From Leeia oryzae DSM 17879 (lineage in GTDB: Bacteria; Pseudomonadota; Gammaproteobacteria; Burkholderiales; Leeiaceae), in the NCBI RefSeq assembly GCF_000376945.1, contig NZ_AQXU01000016.1, positions 62,001 through 126,000 on the forward strand: a stretch of 64,000 nt of DNA, given 5' to 3'. Under the pieces are notes generated by a model. It worked only from the letters and a program-made list of their open reading frames with translations, was not told where the DNA came from and did not search any database. Both the position numbers and the translations under genes were made by a program. Positions 1 to 8,765 of the stretch are shown here, one piece after another (position 1 is the stretch's first letter; every line of letters begins with the position of its first letter).

Positions 1-2
1 GC

Positions 3-83
3 AGCATTGGGTTTAGCTTTGTCGTCGCAGGGTTTATGGGGTTGCCATGGCATCCGGATGCCATCATCGCCTTCCTGACCTGA
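3..83 (+). CDS. 3' end of an unidentified (membrane?) protein gene
   Basis: The frame beginning at base 3 is open from the window edge to a TGA at 81-83 and gives 26 residues rich in Phe, Val, Gly and Ile, ending in a Pro-Trp-His-Pro-Asp stretch followed by AIIAFLT. This looks like the end of a hydrophobic protein. The two other plus frames also stop early (frame 1 at about base 76, frame 2 at base 14), so the choice rests on composition only. The gene lies 50 bp before the ABC permease and could belong to the same unit. The family cannot be named from so short a tail. Confidence 0.35.
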   Translation, partial: SIGFSFVVAGFMGLPWHPDAIIAFLT

Positions 84-133
84 GCACTTTTGAAAGTACG
101 ATAAAAAATAGATAACGGAAGCAGGTAGTACGC

Positions 134-1864
134 ATGTTCGAGCTGTTCACGCCGATTCTTCATCAAAATAATAATAGTCTGAAGCCGAACCGCTGGGACT
201 GGATCTTGCTACCCTTTGTGCTGGCCGTGCTGGTGTTGCTGGCGTATGCCGCCATGCAGATGACCAAGCCGTTCCACATCGGCGAAGTCACGCCCATTTC
301 GCTGTCGCCAGCCTACCTGCCCTACTACCTGCTGCGCACCATCCTGCGGATGTTCACGGCGCTGTTTTTCTCGCTGCTGTTCAGCTTTGTGTTTGCCGCT
401 GTCGCCGCCAAGTACAAAACCGCCGAGAAATTCATGATCCCGATGCTTGATATCTTACAATCGGTGCCGATTCTCGGGTTTCAGGCCATTGCCATTGCCC
501 CGTTTATTGCCTTCTTCCCCGGCAATCTGCTGGGTGTAGAATGCGCGGCCATTTTTGCCATCTTCACCTCGCAAGCCTGGAACATGGCATTCAGCCTGTA
601 CCAGTCCATCCGTAACGTACCGCCAGAGCTCAACGAAGCCTCACGCGTGTTCCAGATGACGGGCTGGCAGCGCTTCTGGCGGCTGGAGCTGCCGTTTGCC
701 ATGCCCGGATTGCTGTGGAACATGATGATGTCCATGTCCGGCGGATGGTTCTTTCTGGTCGCGGCCGAGGCCATCTCGGTAGCAGGGCAAGACATCAAGC
801 TACCGGGTATCGGTGCATATATCGCCGTCGCCATCGAAACCAAGAACGGTTCAGCCATCGCTTACGCTATTCTGGCCATGCTGACCGGCATCCTCTTGTA
901 CGACCAGTTATTCTTCCGTCCGTTGCTGGCCTGGGCTGACAAGTTCCGCTTTGAAGAAACCCAAGGTGATACGGCCCAGAAATCCTGGTTGCTGGACTGG
1001 GGCCGTAAAAGCAATTGGGTACGTGCAGCCACCGAATCTTTCTGGATGCACATGCGCAAAACGCTGGGCTGGTTCGGCAAGCGCCCGTCAGACAAACCAC
1101 TGGCGCACCCGGTCTTCAAACACCGAGACCGCCTGGCACGCATCGGGGAATCCCTGCTGTTTCTGCTGCTGGCGATTACCGTCTACCGGCTGGTGCTATT
1201 CATCCATCGCGATGTGGGCTGGCAAGAGGCCTTGCACGTCTTCGGGCTGGGGTTCATCACCCTGTTCCGGGTCATGTTGCTCATCGGTCTGGCGTCGCTA
1301 TTCTGGGTACCCGTCGCCATCTGGATCGGGCTACGTCCCCGCTATGCACAAAAGATTCAGGCGGTGGCCCAGTTTCTGGCGGCCTTCCCGGTCAACCTGA
1401 TGTTCCCGGTGGTGGTTTTCTGCATTGTCAGGCTGGACCTGAACCCCGGCATCTGGCTCAGCCCGCTGATGGTATTCGGTACGCAGTGGTACATCCTGTT
1501 TAACGTGGTGGCCGGTGCGTCTTCCATCCCCAACGAGCTGCGCCTTGCAGCCGACAACCTGGGGCTCAAGGGCTGGCTGAAGTGGAAGCGCGTCTATCTG
1601 CCGGCCGTTTTCCCCAGCTTTGTTACCGGCGCCATTACCGCCAGTGGCGGCTCATGGAACGCCAGCATCGTGTCCGAATATGTATCCTGGGGTAAAACCC
1701 GCCTGATTGCCGACGGTCTGGGCAGCTATATCAAACAGATGACCGATATCGGCGACTTTCATCGCATTGCACTCGGCATTGGCGTGATGTGCATTTTCGT
1801 CATGCTGCTGAACCGCTTCTTCTGGCGCAAGCTCTATATTCTGGCCGAAGACAAAGGACATTAA
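134..1864 (+). CDS. ABC transporter permease, two fused NitT/TauT-type permease domains
   Basis: This is a 576-residue inner-membrane protein that should form the whole transmembrane channel of an ABC importer. A first permease half lies at about residues 20-265 and a second at about 330-570. Each carries several membrane segments and an EAA-type cytoplasmic loop: the first reads P-P-E-L-N-E-A-S-R near residue 160, the second I-P-N-E-L-R-L-A-A near 460. Members of the nitrate/sulfonate/taurine permease family are normally about 260 residues and dimerise, so this is a tandem fusion. It starts at ATG 134 after an AGGTAG ribosome site. The ATPase gene follows after 9 bp. No substrate-binding protein gene is visible within the window, so the substrate is unknown. 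Confidence 0.85.
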   Translation: MFELFTPILHQNNNSLKPNRWDWILLPFVLAVLVLLAYAAMQMTKPFHIGEVTPISLSPAYLPYYLLRTILRMFTALFFSLLFSFVFAAVAAKYKTAEKFMIPMLDILQSVPILGFQAIAIAPFIAFFPGNLLGVECAAIFAIFTSQAWNMAFSLYQSIRNVPPELNEASRVFQMTGWQRFWRLELPFAMPGLLWNMMMSMSGGWFFLVAAEAISVAGQDIKLPGIGAYIAVAIETKNGSAIAYAILAMLTGILLYDQLFFRPLLAWADKFRFEETQGDTAQKSWLLDWGRKSNWVRAATESFWMHMRKTLGWFGKRPSDKPLAHPVFKHRDRLARIGESLLFLLLAITVYRLVLFIHRDVGWQEALHVFGLGFITLFRVMLLIGLASLFWVPVAIWIGLRPRYAQKIQAVAQFLAAFPVNLMFPVVVFCIVRLDLNPGIWLSPLMVFGTQWYILFNVVAGASSIPNELRLAADNLGLKGWLKWKRVYLPAVFPSFVTGAITASGGSWNASIVSEYVSWGKTRLIADGLGSYIKQMTDIGDFHRIALGIGVMCIFVMLLNRFFWRKLYILAEDKGH

Positions 1865-1873
1865 GGACATACC

Positions 1874-3169
1874 ATGCAGGACTTCCTGTTAGAACTGACC
1901 GCCGTCGACAAAAACTTCCAGACCACTGACGGCACCGCCAGAAAAGTACTGGAAAATGTGGATTTCACCCTGCACGAAGGCGAAATTGTCGCCCTGCTGG
2001 GCAAATCCGGCTCGGGAAAATCCACCCTGCTGCGCATCATGGCCGGCCTGATCCCGGCGGATCAGGGCAAGGTCAATTACCGCGGGCGCAGCATTACCAG
2101 CCCTGTGGCCGGCATCGCCATGGTGTTCCAGTCGTTTGCCCTGTTTCCGTGGCTCACGGTTCAGCAAAACGTCGAACTCGGGCTGGAAGCCCAAGGCGTC
2201 CCGCCAGATACCCGTCAGAAACGGGCGGACGAGGTGCTGGAACTGATCGGTTTATCCGGCTTCGGTGGCGCGCTGCCACGTGAGCTCTCCGGCGGCATGC
2301 GCCAACGGGTCGGCATTGCGCGCGCACTGGTCACCAACCCGGACATCCTGCTGATGGACGAAGCATTTTCGGCCCTGGATGTCCTGACCGGCGAAACCCT
2401 GCGGGATGACATTCTGGAACTCTGGGAAGCGCGCAAGATTCCGACCAAGGGCATTCTGGTGGTATCCCACAATATCGAAGAAGCCGTGATGATGGCCGAC
2501 CGGGTGCTGATTTTCTCCAGCGACCCAGGCCGGATTCGCGCCGAAATCAAGGTAGACCTGCCGCGCCCGCGCAATGTCGATACGCTGGAAGTCCGCTCGC
2601 TGATTGATGAAGTGTACGCACTGATGACCATGCGACCCGCCAGCACCCAGGTCACCGATCTGTCGCTGCCAATGCATATCGGTTACCGCCTGCCGGATGC
2701 CGACATCAGTCGCATCGAAGGCGTGCTGGACCTGATTGCCGACGCCCCTTTCAATGGTCGCGCCGACTTGCCCAAACTGGCCGAAGAAGCCGAACTATCT
2801 GACGATGAACTGTTCCCCGCTTACGAAGCCTTGAGCCTGCTGGGGCTGGCCCATATCGACAAAGGGGATATCACCCTCACCCGGCTGGGCACCAATTACC
2901 ACCTGGCAGAACAAGCCCTGAAACAAGAGCTGTTCGGCCAACTGCTGCTGGAACACGTCCCGCTGGCAAGGCACATTCGCTCGACACTGGAAAATGAAAC
3001 CACCGGCAAACTGCCCGAAAAGAAACTGCTGGAAGTCCTGCATGAATCCCTGAAACCCCACGAGGCAGAACGGGTACTGAATGTAGCGATCGAATGGGGG
3101 CGTTACGGCGAAGTCTACGAATACGACTATCACGCCGGCGTGCTGCATTTGCCGGATGGTAACGATTAG
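1874..3169 (+). CDS. ABC transporter ATP-binding protein with C-terminal AAA-associated domain
   Basis: This is a 431-residue ATPase partner of the upstream fused permease. Walker A (GKSGSGKST) is at residues 43-51, the Q-loop follows in VFQSFALFPW, the signature is LSGGMRQRV near 138, and Walker B with its switch is LLMDEAFSALD. The nucleotide-binding part ends near residue 255, as in SsuB/TauB/NrtD proteins. About 150 further residues resemble the AAA-associated C-terminal domain found on some nitrate/sulfonate/bicarbonate-type ATPases, an all-helical, winged-helix-like region that may be regulatory. Start ATG 1874 is preceded by AAGGAC. A long hairpin terminator directly downstream closes the operon. 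Confidence 0.85.
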   Translation: MQDFLLELTAVDKNFQTTDGTARKVLENVDFTLHEGEIVALLGKSGSGKSTLLRIMAGLIPADQGKVNYRGRSITSPVAGIAMVFQSFALFPWLTVQQNVELGLEAQGVPPDTRQKRADEVLELIGLSGFGGALPRELSGGMRQRVGIARALVTNPDILLMDEAFSALDVLTGETLRDDILELWEARKIPTKGILVVSHNIEEAVMMADRVLIFSSDPGRIRAEIKVDLPRPRNVDTLEVRSLIDEVYALMTMRPASTQVTDLSLPMHIGYRLPDADISRIEGVLDLIADAPFNGRADLPKLAEEAELSDDELFPAYEALSLLGLAHIDKGDITLTRLGTNYHLAEQALKQELFGQLLLEHVPLARHIRSTLENETTGKLPEKKLLEVLHESLKPHEAERVLNVAIEWGRYGEVYEYDYHAGVLHLPDGND

Positions 3170-3194
3170 CCGCAAATAGCCGTTCCATTAACAA

Positions 3195-3225
3195 AAACGG
3201 CCGGATCATGGTGATCCGGCCGTTT
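3195..3225. terminator. Bidirectional intrinsic terminator
   Basis: A perfect 14-bp stem (AAACGGCCGGATCA pairing with TGATCCGGCCGTTT) with a 3-base loop lies between the ABC operon and the convergent DUF2185 gene. It can serve both strands. Confidence 0.85.
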
Positions 3226-3257
3226 CACTTTCAGGGTGCAACTACCAATGCAGCGGC

Positions 3258-3593
3258 TCACTCGTCCTCATTGGCATCGTAAAACACACCATCATCCCCT
3301 TTGTCGAACTCGGCGCCCACCGGAGACTTCAGATGCGGCACAATGCTCGGGTCGCAATTGGCCACCAGATTCACATCCACCAGATTAAAATACTTGGGAT
3401 TATCAATATAGCGGTCATCTTCCGTGCCTGAGAAAAAACGCCAGCCGCTGTCTTCCGCATCTTCCGGTTCTTCCCGGATCATGTAAGCCACAGGCTCACC
3501 ATCCACCACAATCTTGTCTGTCACCATGCAGAGGCCCATGCCGCTGGCCAGTTCTTTCAGCTCCTTGGCTGATAACCGGTATTGTTTGTGCAT
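3258..3593 (-). CDS. DUF2185 domain protein (immunity-protein-like)
   Basis: This is a 111-residue acidic cytoplasmic protein. It shows the DUF2185 pattern: a CMVTDKIVVDGEPVAYMIREEP strand-turn-strand region split around residues 21-42, then DSGWRFFSGTEDDRYID near 48-64, and a PSIVPHL segment near 82-88. Related domains occur as immunity-protein-like (Imm33-type) folds and as lone housekeeping proteins. No toxin gene adjoins it, so the stand-alone role is more likely, but its function is unknown. Start ATG 3593 has a strong AGGAGG site. It is transcribed away from the GST gene and ends at the shared terminator. Confidence 0.75.
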   Translation of the reverse strand: MHKQYRLSAKELKELASGMGLCMVTDKIVVDGEPVAYMIREEPEDAEDSGWRFFSGTEDDRYIDNPKYFNLVDVNLVANCDPSIVPHLKSPVGAEFDKGDDGVFYDANEDE

Positions 3594-3677
3594 ATATCCT
3601 CCTGATAAAAAATGCCTGCAACGCGCCAGACTTTGGTATCTTTTACGCCTGACAGGCCACAGTATAAAAGAGATTCC

Positions 3678-4313
3678 ATGCCCAGCCCCATTCTTTATTC
3701 ATACAGACGCTGCCCATATGCCATGCGTGCCAGAATGGCATTGAAATATTGCAACCTGATGATCGAAGTCCGGGAAATCAGCCTGCGCGACAAACCCGCG
3801 CACATGTTAGAGAACTCCCCCAAAGGTACAGTTCCCGTGCTGGTCCTGCCAGACCAGCAGGTCCTGGAGCAAAGTCTGGACATCATGCACTGGGCACTCT
3901 CGCAGCATGACCCGGCAGGCTGGGTGCTCGCTGCACAACGGTATAACACGCAGGCCCTCATCGCAACCAACGATGGTCCGTTCAAAGCCGCACTAGACCG
4001 CTACAAATACCCGGACCGCTATCCGGACCGGCCGCAAGCAGATTACCGGGCACAAGGCGAGGTCTTTCTGGCTGAACTGGAAGCCAGATTAAACCAGTAT
4101 CCCTACCTGTTCGGTCCCGGCATCACGCTGGCAGACATTGCCATTTTCCCGTTTGTGCGCCAGTTTTCCAAAGTAGATAGTCTCTGGTTCGAGCAGGCAG
4201 ACTATCCAAAACTAAAGGCATGGCTGTCTACCCTGACCACCATGCCTTTGTTCGATGCCATCATGCACAAGTACCCGACCTGGCAGCCAGGCCAAGCCCC
4301 TGCTTACCTGTAA
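3678..4313 (+). CDS. Glutathione S-transferase family protein
   Basis: This is a 211-residue soluble protein with an N-terminal thioredoxin-fold domain (about residues 1-78) and a helical GST C-terminal domain (about 85-205). The motif RRCPYAMRARMAL near residues 9-21 resembles the CPYx active site of glutaredoxin-2/omega-type GSTs. A GTVPVLVLPDQQVLEQS segment matches the cis-Pro and glutathione-binding part. Start ATG 3678 was chosen because the thioredoxin fold begins there; an upstream in-frame start at 3612 would only add an unrelated leader. The substrate is unknown. The gene converges on the dehydratase gene with 4 bp between the stops. Confidence 0.85.
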   Translation: MPSPILYSYRRCPYAMRARMALKYCNLMIEVREISLRDKPAHMLENSPKGTVPVLVLPDQQVLEQSLDIMHWALSQHDPAGWVLAAQRYNTQALIATNDGPFKAALDRYKYPDRYPDRPQADYRAQGEVFLAELEARLNQYPYLFGPGITLADIAIFPFVRQFSKVDSLWFEQADYPKLKAWLSTLTTMPLFDAIMHKYPTWQPGQAPAYL

Positions 4314-4317
4314 ACCG

Positions 4318-5313
4318 TTACAGCGCCGCCAGGGCCTCATGCGTGCATGGGGTCTGGCTGAAAATGTCTTTCAGCACCGGTGTATCGATATTGCCACCGG
4401 ACATCACCACCGCCATCGGACCTTCACACAAGCGGCCCGCATCCTTGTCCTGCAGCGCCGCCGCCATGGCGGCTGCCCCGGCACCTTCTGCCATATGGTG
4501 GGTGGTATCCGCCAACAGGCGAATCGCCTTCACCACCTCGTCATCACTGACTTCCACAATCCTTGATACACCAGCACGAATCACCTCAACCGCCTGCGGG
4601 TCCGGGCTGCGACAAGCCAGACCGTCTGCCAGCCAGGTAGACACAGCCATTGGCGTACAGTCGCCAGTCTCGAATGCGCGCGCATAAGCCGGTGCATGGG
4701 CAGACGTCACCCCGATAATCTCCACCGGATGCTGCAACGCGTGCTTGGCATACACGACGCCAGCCGCACCAGAGCCCATGCCGATCGGCACATAGATGCG
4801 TTTCAGGTCCGGCACCGCGCGCAACAATTCCAGCGCATAGCTTGCCACCCCCATGACCAGATCAGGATGGAAAGATGGCACCATTACACCGCCCTCTTCC
4901 CTGGCCAGATTGGCGGCAAACTCGCGCGCCGCCTGAAAGTCATCCCCGCCAATCCGCAGATCGGCACCTAATGCTTGCATGGCCGTGTTCTTGGCCATGC
5001 TGTTGCCTTTAGGCACCACAATCGTCACCGGTACACGATTGGCACGGCCTGCAAACGCAATCGACTGCCCATGGTTGCCGCGGGTGGCAGACACCAGCTT
5101 GACCGGTCCCTGCTGTGCCACCAGCCGTCGCACATACACCAGACCACCCCGCATTTTAAAAGCCCCCAGCGGTGACACATTTTCATGCTTTACCCAGACA
5201 GGCATACCAAACAGCTGCTCCAGCTGAGCCCAGGCATACTGGGGGGTCGGCTGCATGTATTCGTAAACGATACTGGCGGCGGCATCCAACTCTTCGAGGG
5301 TTGGCCATTGCAT
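4318..5313 (-). CDS. PLP-dependent threonine/serine dehydratase-like enzyme
   Basis: This is a 331-residue fold-type II PLP enzyme. The Schiff-base lysine is K53 in PLGAFKMRGG; SATRGNHGQSIAFA is the substrate loop; GMGSGAAG is the phosphate-binding glycine loop; VMSGGNID closes the active site. Catabolic threonine dehydratases, hydroxyectoine dehydratase (EutB) and hydroxyaspartate dehydratases all share this layout, so the exact substrate is open. There is no ACT regulatory domain, so it is not the biosynthetic IlvA type. The start at 5313 has AAGGAG upstream. A palindromic site 51 bp upstream matches one in front of the MocR gene, suggesting that regulator controls it. Confidence 0.85.
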   Translation of the reverse strand: MQWPTLEELDAAASIVYEYMQPTPQYAWAQLEQLFGMPVWVKHENVSPLGAFKMRGGLVYVRRLVAQQGPVKLVSATRGNHGQSIAFAGRANRVPVTIVVPKGNSMAKNTAMQALGADLRIGGDDFQAAREFAANLAREEGGVMVPSFHPDLVMGVASYALELLRAVPDLKRIYVPIGMGSGAAGVVYAKHALQHPVEIIGVTSAHAPAYARAFETGDCTPMAVSTWLADGLACRSPDPQAVEVIRAGVSRIVEVSDDEVVKAIRLLADTTHHMAEGAGAAAMAAALQDKDAGRLCEGPMAVVMSGGNIDTPVLKDIFSQTPCTHEALAAL

Positions 5314-5363
5314 GATGTTCTCCTTAGCGGTTGATGGCTGGAGTATTGCTGCCTATCGACAGC

Positions 5364-5379
5364 AATTGTCTGCATGACA
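5364..5379. promoter_or_regulatory. Probable MocR operator upstream of the dehydratase gene
   Basis: AATTGTCTGCATGACA at this place is a 16-base exact copy of the core of the perfect palindrome at 7235-7253. On the minus strand it abuts a TTGCTG -35-like element of the dehydratase gene. Binding by the nearby MocR protein is inferred. Confidence 0.55.
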
Positions 5380-5400
5380 CTTTTTTCTTCATCCGCCAAA

Positions 5401-5436
5401 AGCACAACGGCCAGGCAAATGCCTGGCCGTTGTGCT
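5401..5436 (-). terminator. Intrinsic terminator of the chemoreceptor gene
   Basis: A perfect 16-bp stem (AGCACAACGGCCAGGC and its complement) with an AAAT loop lies 24 bp past the chemoreceptor stop. On the minus strand it is followed by a short T-rich run. Confidence 0.8.
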
Positions 5437-5459
5437 GGGGGTAAAACCGGACAACCTGT

Positions 5460-7088
5460 TTACACTTTAAATACCTGCACCGCATCCGACAAACTGGAAG
5501 CCACACGTTCCATGGTATCGACTTCCGCTGTCGCCGCCATCACCGTATTCGCATTCTCGTCCGACATCTGGGCCACCTGCTCCATCGACTGGGCAATGGA
5601 AGCGGCGGCCTGCTTTTGCTCCCGCACCGAAGACGCAATATCATCCACGCCCGCATTGGCTTGCTGGACTGCGTCGCGAGACACTGCCAGCGTTTCGGAA
5701 ACCTTGCCAACGGCCACAGCGCTGGACTGCATCGCCACACGGCCACGCTCGATCACCTCGACCACCCGCTCGGTCTGGCGGGACAACCCTTGCGTCACTT
5801 CATCAATGCTGCTGGCAGAAATGGCCGACTTCTCTGCCAGCCGGCGTACTTCGTCGGCCACCACCGCAAATCCGCGCCCTTGTTCCCCGGCTCGTGCCGC
5901 CTCAATCGCGGCATTCAGTGCCAGCAGATTGGTCTGGTCGGCGATTTCCTTCACCTGCTGGGTCATGGCGGTAATTTCACGCGTGCTGTCCACAAACGAC
6001 TGCACCGCCGTCGCAATATCACCCACCGTCGATTCTACCGTGCCAATCTGGGTTTTGAGCTCGCCCAGACGGGTAGCGCCTTGCTCGGTGGCGGACAGGC
6101 TGCTGGCCGACAACGCACGCAGTTCGTCTGCCGCATCGGACACACTGCTGATACTGACCGAAATCTGTTCAATTGCCGCCGCTGTAGACGAAGTAGCCTC
6201 TACCTGTGCAGAAACCCGCTGCTGCAATCCGCGAGTCGCCACCGACAAATGTCCGGCCGCGCTCTTTACCCCGATCGCACCAGACAACACCGTTGATACC
6301 GTCGTACTCAGCGCCTGCTTCATGGCCTGGAGCGCATGCAGCAACTGTCCGGTTTCATCATGCCGCTTGATCACCAGCGTACCGGTCAAATCACCGGAAG
6401 CCACCTTCTCGGCCACGGCCACCGCTTCTTTCAGCGGTTGTACGACACTGTGCGTAACCCGGTTACCCAAAATCAGGCTGAAAACCACCGCCACGGCAGA
6501 TACAGACAACAAGCCGATCAGCGCAGTATGGTACGTCAGTGCCGCTTTGGCTTCTGCCGCCTTCAGCAAGCCCGCCTGCTGCGCCTTCAGTGCCGCAAAC
6601 TGCACTTTCTGCTTGCTCATTTGCGGCCAGATATCGTTCTGGAAAATCCCCGTGGCTTCGCCATGCAGATAAGACTTCACCAAGTCATGGATTTCCTTGA
6701 ACTTGGGCACCATTTTGGCCTTGCCTTCATGAATACGGGCAAAAATGGCCGCTTCTTCCGGCGTCTGCGTATCCTTGGCAATCGCCAGATAGGCTGCTTC
6801 ATCAGCCTCCAGCGCCTTGGCTCCATCTTCCAGCGCCTTCAGGTTACTGGTGATGGCGTCCCCGTTCATGTCAGATACCGCCGCCCGCGCCACAATGGCC
6901 ATGTTCATGGTAGAACTTTCCATCTGGCTCATCATTCTGGCACGCGCGCTCACTGCCGCATTGTCAGTCATGCCCGCTTTCAGCACGCCAAGACCTGCCC
7001 AGCCCATCCCCAACACCAATAACAATAGGATCGACATCAAGGCAAAACCCAGTGTCAATCTTGTCGAGATTTTCATGTTACCGAACAT
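5460..7088 (-). CDS. Methyl-accepting chemotaxis protein
   Basis: This is a 542-residue transmembrane chemoreceptor. Membrane segment 1 is at about residues 10-33 and segment 2 at about 189-210. They enclose a roughly 155-residue periplasmic four-helix-bundle sensor rich in Met, Ala and Glu. A HAMP domain (about 211-262) and a long signalling coiled coil follow. The conserved hairpin tip, containing [18 protein letters not shown] and [15 protein letters not shown], is at about 381-421 and contacts CheA/CheW. There is no C-terminal CheR-tethering pentapeptide. ATG 7088 was chosen because AAGGGGT precedes it; an in-frame start at 7145 lacks a site. The ligand is unknown; the flanking MocR and dehydratase genes hint at an amino acid. 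Confidence 0.92.
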   Translation of the reverse strand: MFGNMKISTRLTLGFALMSILLLLVLGMGWAGLGVLKAGMTDNAAVSARARMMSQMESSTMNMAIVARAAVSDMNGDAITSNLKALEDGAKALEADEAAYLAIAKDTQTPEEAAIFARIHEGKAKMVPKFKEIHDLVKSYLHGEATGIFQNDIWPQMSKQKVQFAALKAQQAGLLKAAEAKAALTYHTALIGLLSVSAVAVVFSLILGNRVTHSVVQPLKEAVAVAEKVASGDLTGTLVIKRHDETGQLLHALQAMKQALSTTVSTVLSGAIGVKSAAGHLSVATRGLQQRVSAQVEATSSTAAAIEQISVSISSVSDAADELRALSASSLSATEQGATRLGELKTQIGTVESTVGDIATAVQSFVDSTREITAMTQQVKEIADQTNLLALNAAIEAARAGEQGRGFAVVADEVRRLAEKSAISASSIDEVTQGLSRQTERVVEVIERGRVAMQSSAVAVGKVSETLAVSRDAVQQANAGVDDIASSVREQKQAAASIAQSMEQVAQMSDENANTVMAATAEVDTMERVASSLSDAVQVFKV

Positions 7089-7234
7089 GCTCAACCCCTT
7101 TTGACCAAAAGTAGAGACTGAAACAAAACTGCCACTTTTTCGCAATAGTATTCATTAAGAAACCAAGCCGGGTCGGTATTTGCACTGAGTCGTCACGGGT
7201 GTCGAATCGTAGTTTCCACAAGCTGATCCGCTCA

Positions 7235-7253
7235 AATTGTCTGCATGACAATT
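7235..7253. promoter_or_regulatory. Perfect palindrome, probable MocR autoregulatory operator
   Basis: AATTGTC-TGCAT-GACAATT has 7-bp arms. It overlaps a possible -35 (ATGACA, 7245-7250) placed 18 bp before CATACT (7269-7274), upstream of the MocR start at 7322. A 16-base copy lies before the dehydratase gene at 5364. Confidence 0.6.
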
Positions 7254-7321
7254 ACCCCGCAAACAAGGCATACTTCCTCATTGAAAACGTTTCATTAAAC
7301 GCGGAAGAAGGCGGATATTCC

Positions 7322-8674
7322 ATGTGGTTACCCTATCTGGATCAATACGCCGGCCCACGGTATCTGGCCCTGCTCAAAGCGCTGGAAACCGATATCCGGA
7401 CAGGCAAGCTCATGCCGGGGGAGCGTCTCCCGCCGCAGCGATTACTGGCAGACTTGCTGGGGGTGCATCTGTCTACCATCACCCGTGCCTACAAGGCCGC
7501 CATCGAGCGTAACCTGCTCACCGCAGAAACCGGTAATGGCACGTTTGTCTCGTTTCCCAACCAGGCAAACCGGCTGTTTGCACTGAGCCACCCGGAGAAG
7601 ATATCCGTCGATCTCTCCGTCAGTACCTCACCCCAACTGGCCAATGATGATGATCTGAACCAGACACTGGCATCGCTCAGCCAGACCCGCAGTCTGGCTT
7701 CCTGCCTTGCCTACCGCAGCTGGGAAGCATGGTTTCCGCTAAAGCAGGCACTTGCGGGCTGGCTCGGCCAGCATGGCGTACAGGATGTGTCCCCAGAGGC
7801 CATTACGCTGTGTGCCGGGGCACAACACGCCCTGACAGAAGTCTTGTCCCGCATGGCCAAAACGGGCGAATCGGTTTTGTGCGAATCCCTCACCTACCCG
7901 GGCCTAAAAACCGTGGCCGCCCAGTTTGGCATCCGCTTGCAGGGAATTCCGCTCACCGACGATGGCATCGATCTGGCCGCGCTGGAAAAACGCCTGAAGC
8001 AAGGCGGCATCCGTCTGCTCGTCCTGATGCCCACCCTGCAAAACCCCACGACCGCCAGCATGTCTCTGGCCACCAGGCAGCAACTGGTGCAGTTGCTGGC
8101 GCAATACCAGATCACGGTGATCGAAGAAGATGTCTACGGTCCGTTGGCGGCGGCTGCACATACCCCCTTGCTGACGCTGGCGCCAGAGCATGTCATTTAT
8201 ATCAGCGGATTGTCCAAAACGGTTGCACCTGGCTTGCGGCTGGGCATGATTGTCGACCCGGGCCAGCATCTGGGTCTGGGTGAAGGACACTGGCACAGTA
8301 CCAGCTGGTACGTGAACCCGTTGCTGGCAGACGTGGCCCTACGCTGGCTGGAAGACGGTACGGCACTGAGACGCCTGCGGAATCAGGGACATGAACTGCA
8401 GGCTCGTCACCAGATTGTGGATGAACTGCTAAAAGAGAAAACCCGCGAACCAAGATGCCCGCATCGCTGGGTTCCGCTGCCAACCGCCAAAGACAGTGCC
8501 ATTCTGGCCGGGCTACTGGCATCCCACGGCATACTGGTCGCAGCTGACAGCGTCTTTAGTACAGATGGAAAAACCGGTCCGTTTGGCATACGCCTGGCGC
8601 TAGGTACCGCGACGGATCACAGCCAGCTCCGTTATGCCATTGAAACTCTCAGAGAGCTAAAACAACGCCTGTAA
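7322..8674 (+). CDS. MocR/GntR-type transcriptional regulator with aminotransferase-like domain
   Basis: This is a 450-residue PLP-dependent regulator. An N-terminal GntR winged helix (about residues 8-75, with GERLPPQRLLADLLGVHLST and RNLLTAETGNGTFV) is fused to a fold-type I aminotransferase domain (about 100-445). The aminotransferase part keeps the LQNPTT motif and a PLP-lysine context ISGLSKTVAPGLRLG. ATG 7322 (AAGG upstream) starts exactly at the usual MocR N-terminus; an in-frame start at 7199 would add 41 unusual residues and cross the palindrome. MocR proteins usually control nearby or divergent genes, here probably its own gene and the dehydratase, perhaps the chemoreceptor too. Confidence 0.88.
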   Translation: MWLPYLDQYAGPRYLALLKALETDIRTGKLMPGERLPPQRLLADLLGVHLSTITRAYKAAIERNLLTAETGNGTFVSFPNQANRLFALSHPEKISVDLSVSTSPQLANDDDLNQTLASLSQTRSLASCLAYRSWEAWFPLKQALAGWLGQHGVQDVSPEAITLCAGAQHALTEVLSRMAKTGESVLCESLTYPGLKTVAAQFGIRLQGIPLTDDGIDLAALEKRLKQGGIRLLVLMPTLQNPTTASMSLATRQQLVQLLAQYQITVIEEDVYGPLAAAAHTPLLTLAPEHVIYISGLSKTVAPGLRLGMIVDPGQHLGLGEGHWHSTSWYVNPLLADVALRWLEDGTALRRLRNQGHELQARHQIVDELLKEKTREPRCPHRWVPLPTAKDSAILAGLLASHGILVAADSVFSTDGKTGPFGIRLALGTATDHSQLRYAIETLRELKQRL

Positions 8675-8717
8675 GGTGATGCGCGTTTTGCCCCTGATGC
8701 AAGTGCAATACCCATAA

Positions 8718-8747
8718 AAAAACCGCCTGGCAAGCCAGGCGGTTTTT
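8718..8747. terminator. Bidirectional intrinsic terminator (MocR / pnp)
   Basis: A 13-bp stem AAAAACCGCCTGG with CCAGGCGGTTTTT and a CAAG loop lies between the convergent MocR and pnp genes. T-runs lie on both strands. Confidence 0.9.
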
Positions 8748-8765
8748 ACCATCAGCAATCAGGCA

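Noticed and set aside
3258-3593. DUF2185 gene as immunity partner of a toxin
   Set aside because: No toxin-like or secretion gene is adjacent; the neighbours are a transporter and a GST.
5374-6672. A 432-codon open frame antisense to the chemoreceptor gene
   Set aside because: It mirrors the Ala/Ser-rich coiled coil on the other strand; composition is not protein-like and there is no ribosome site.
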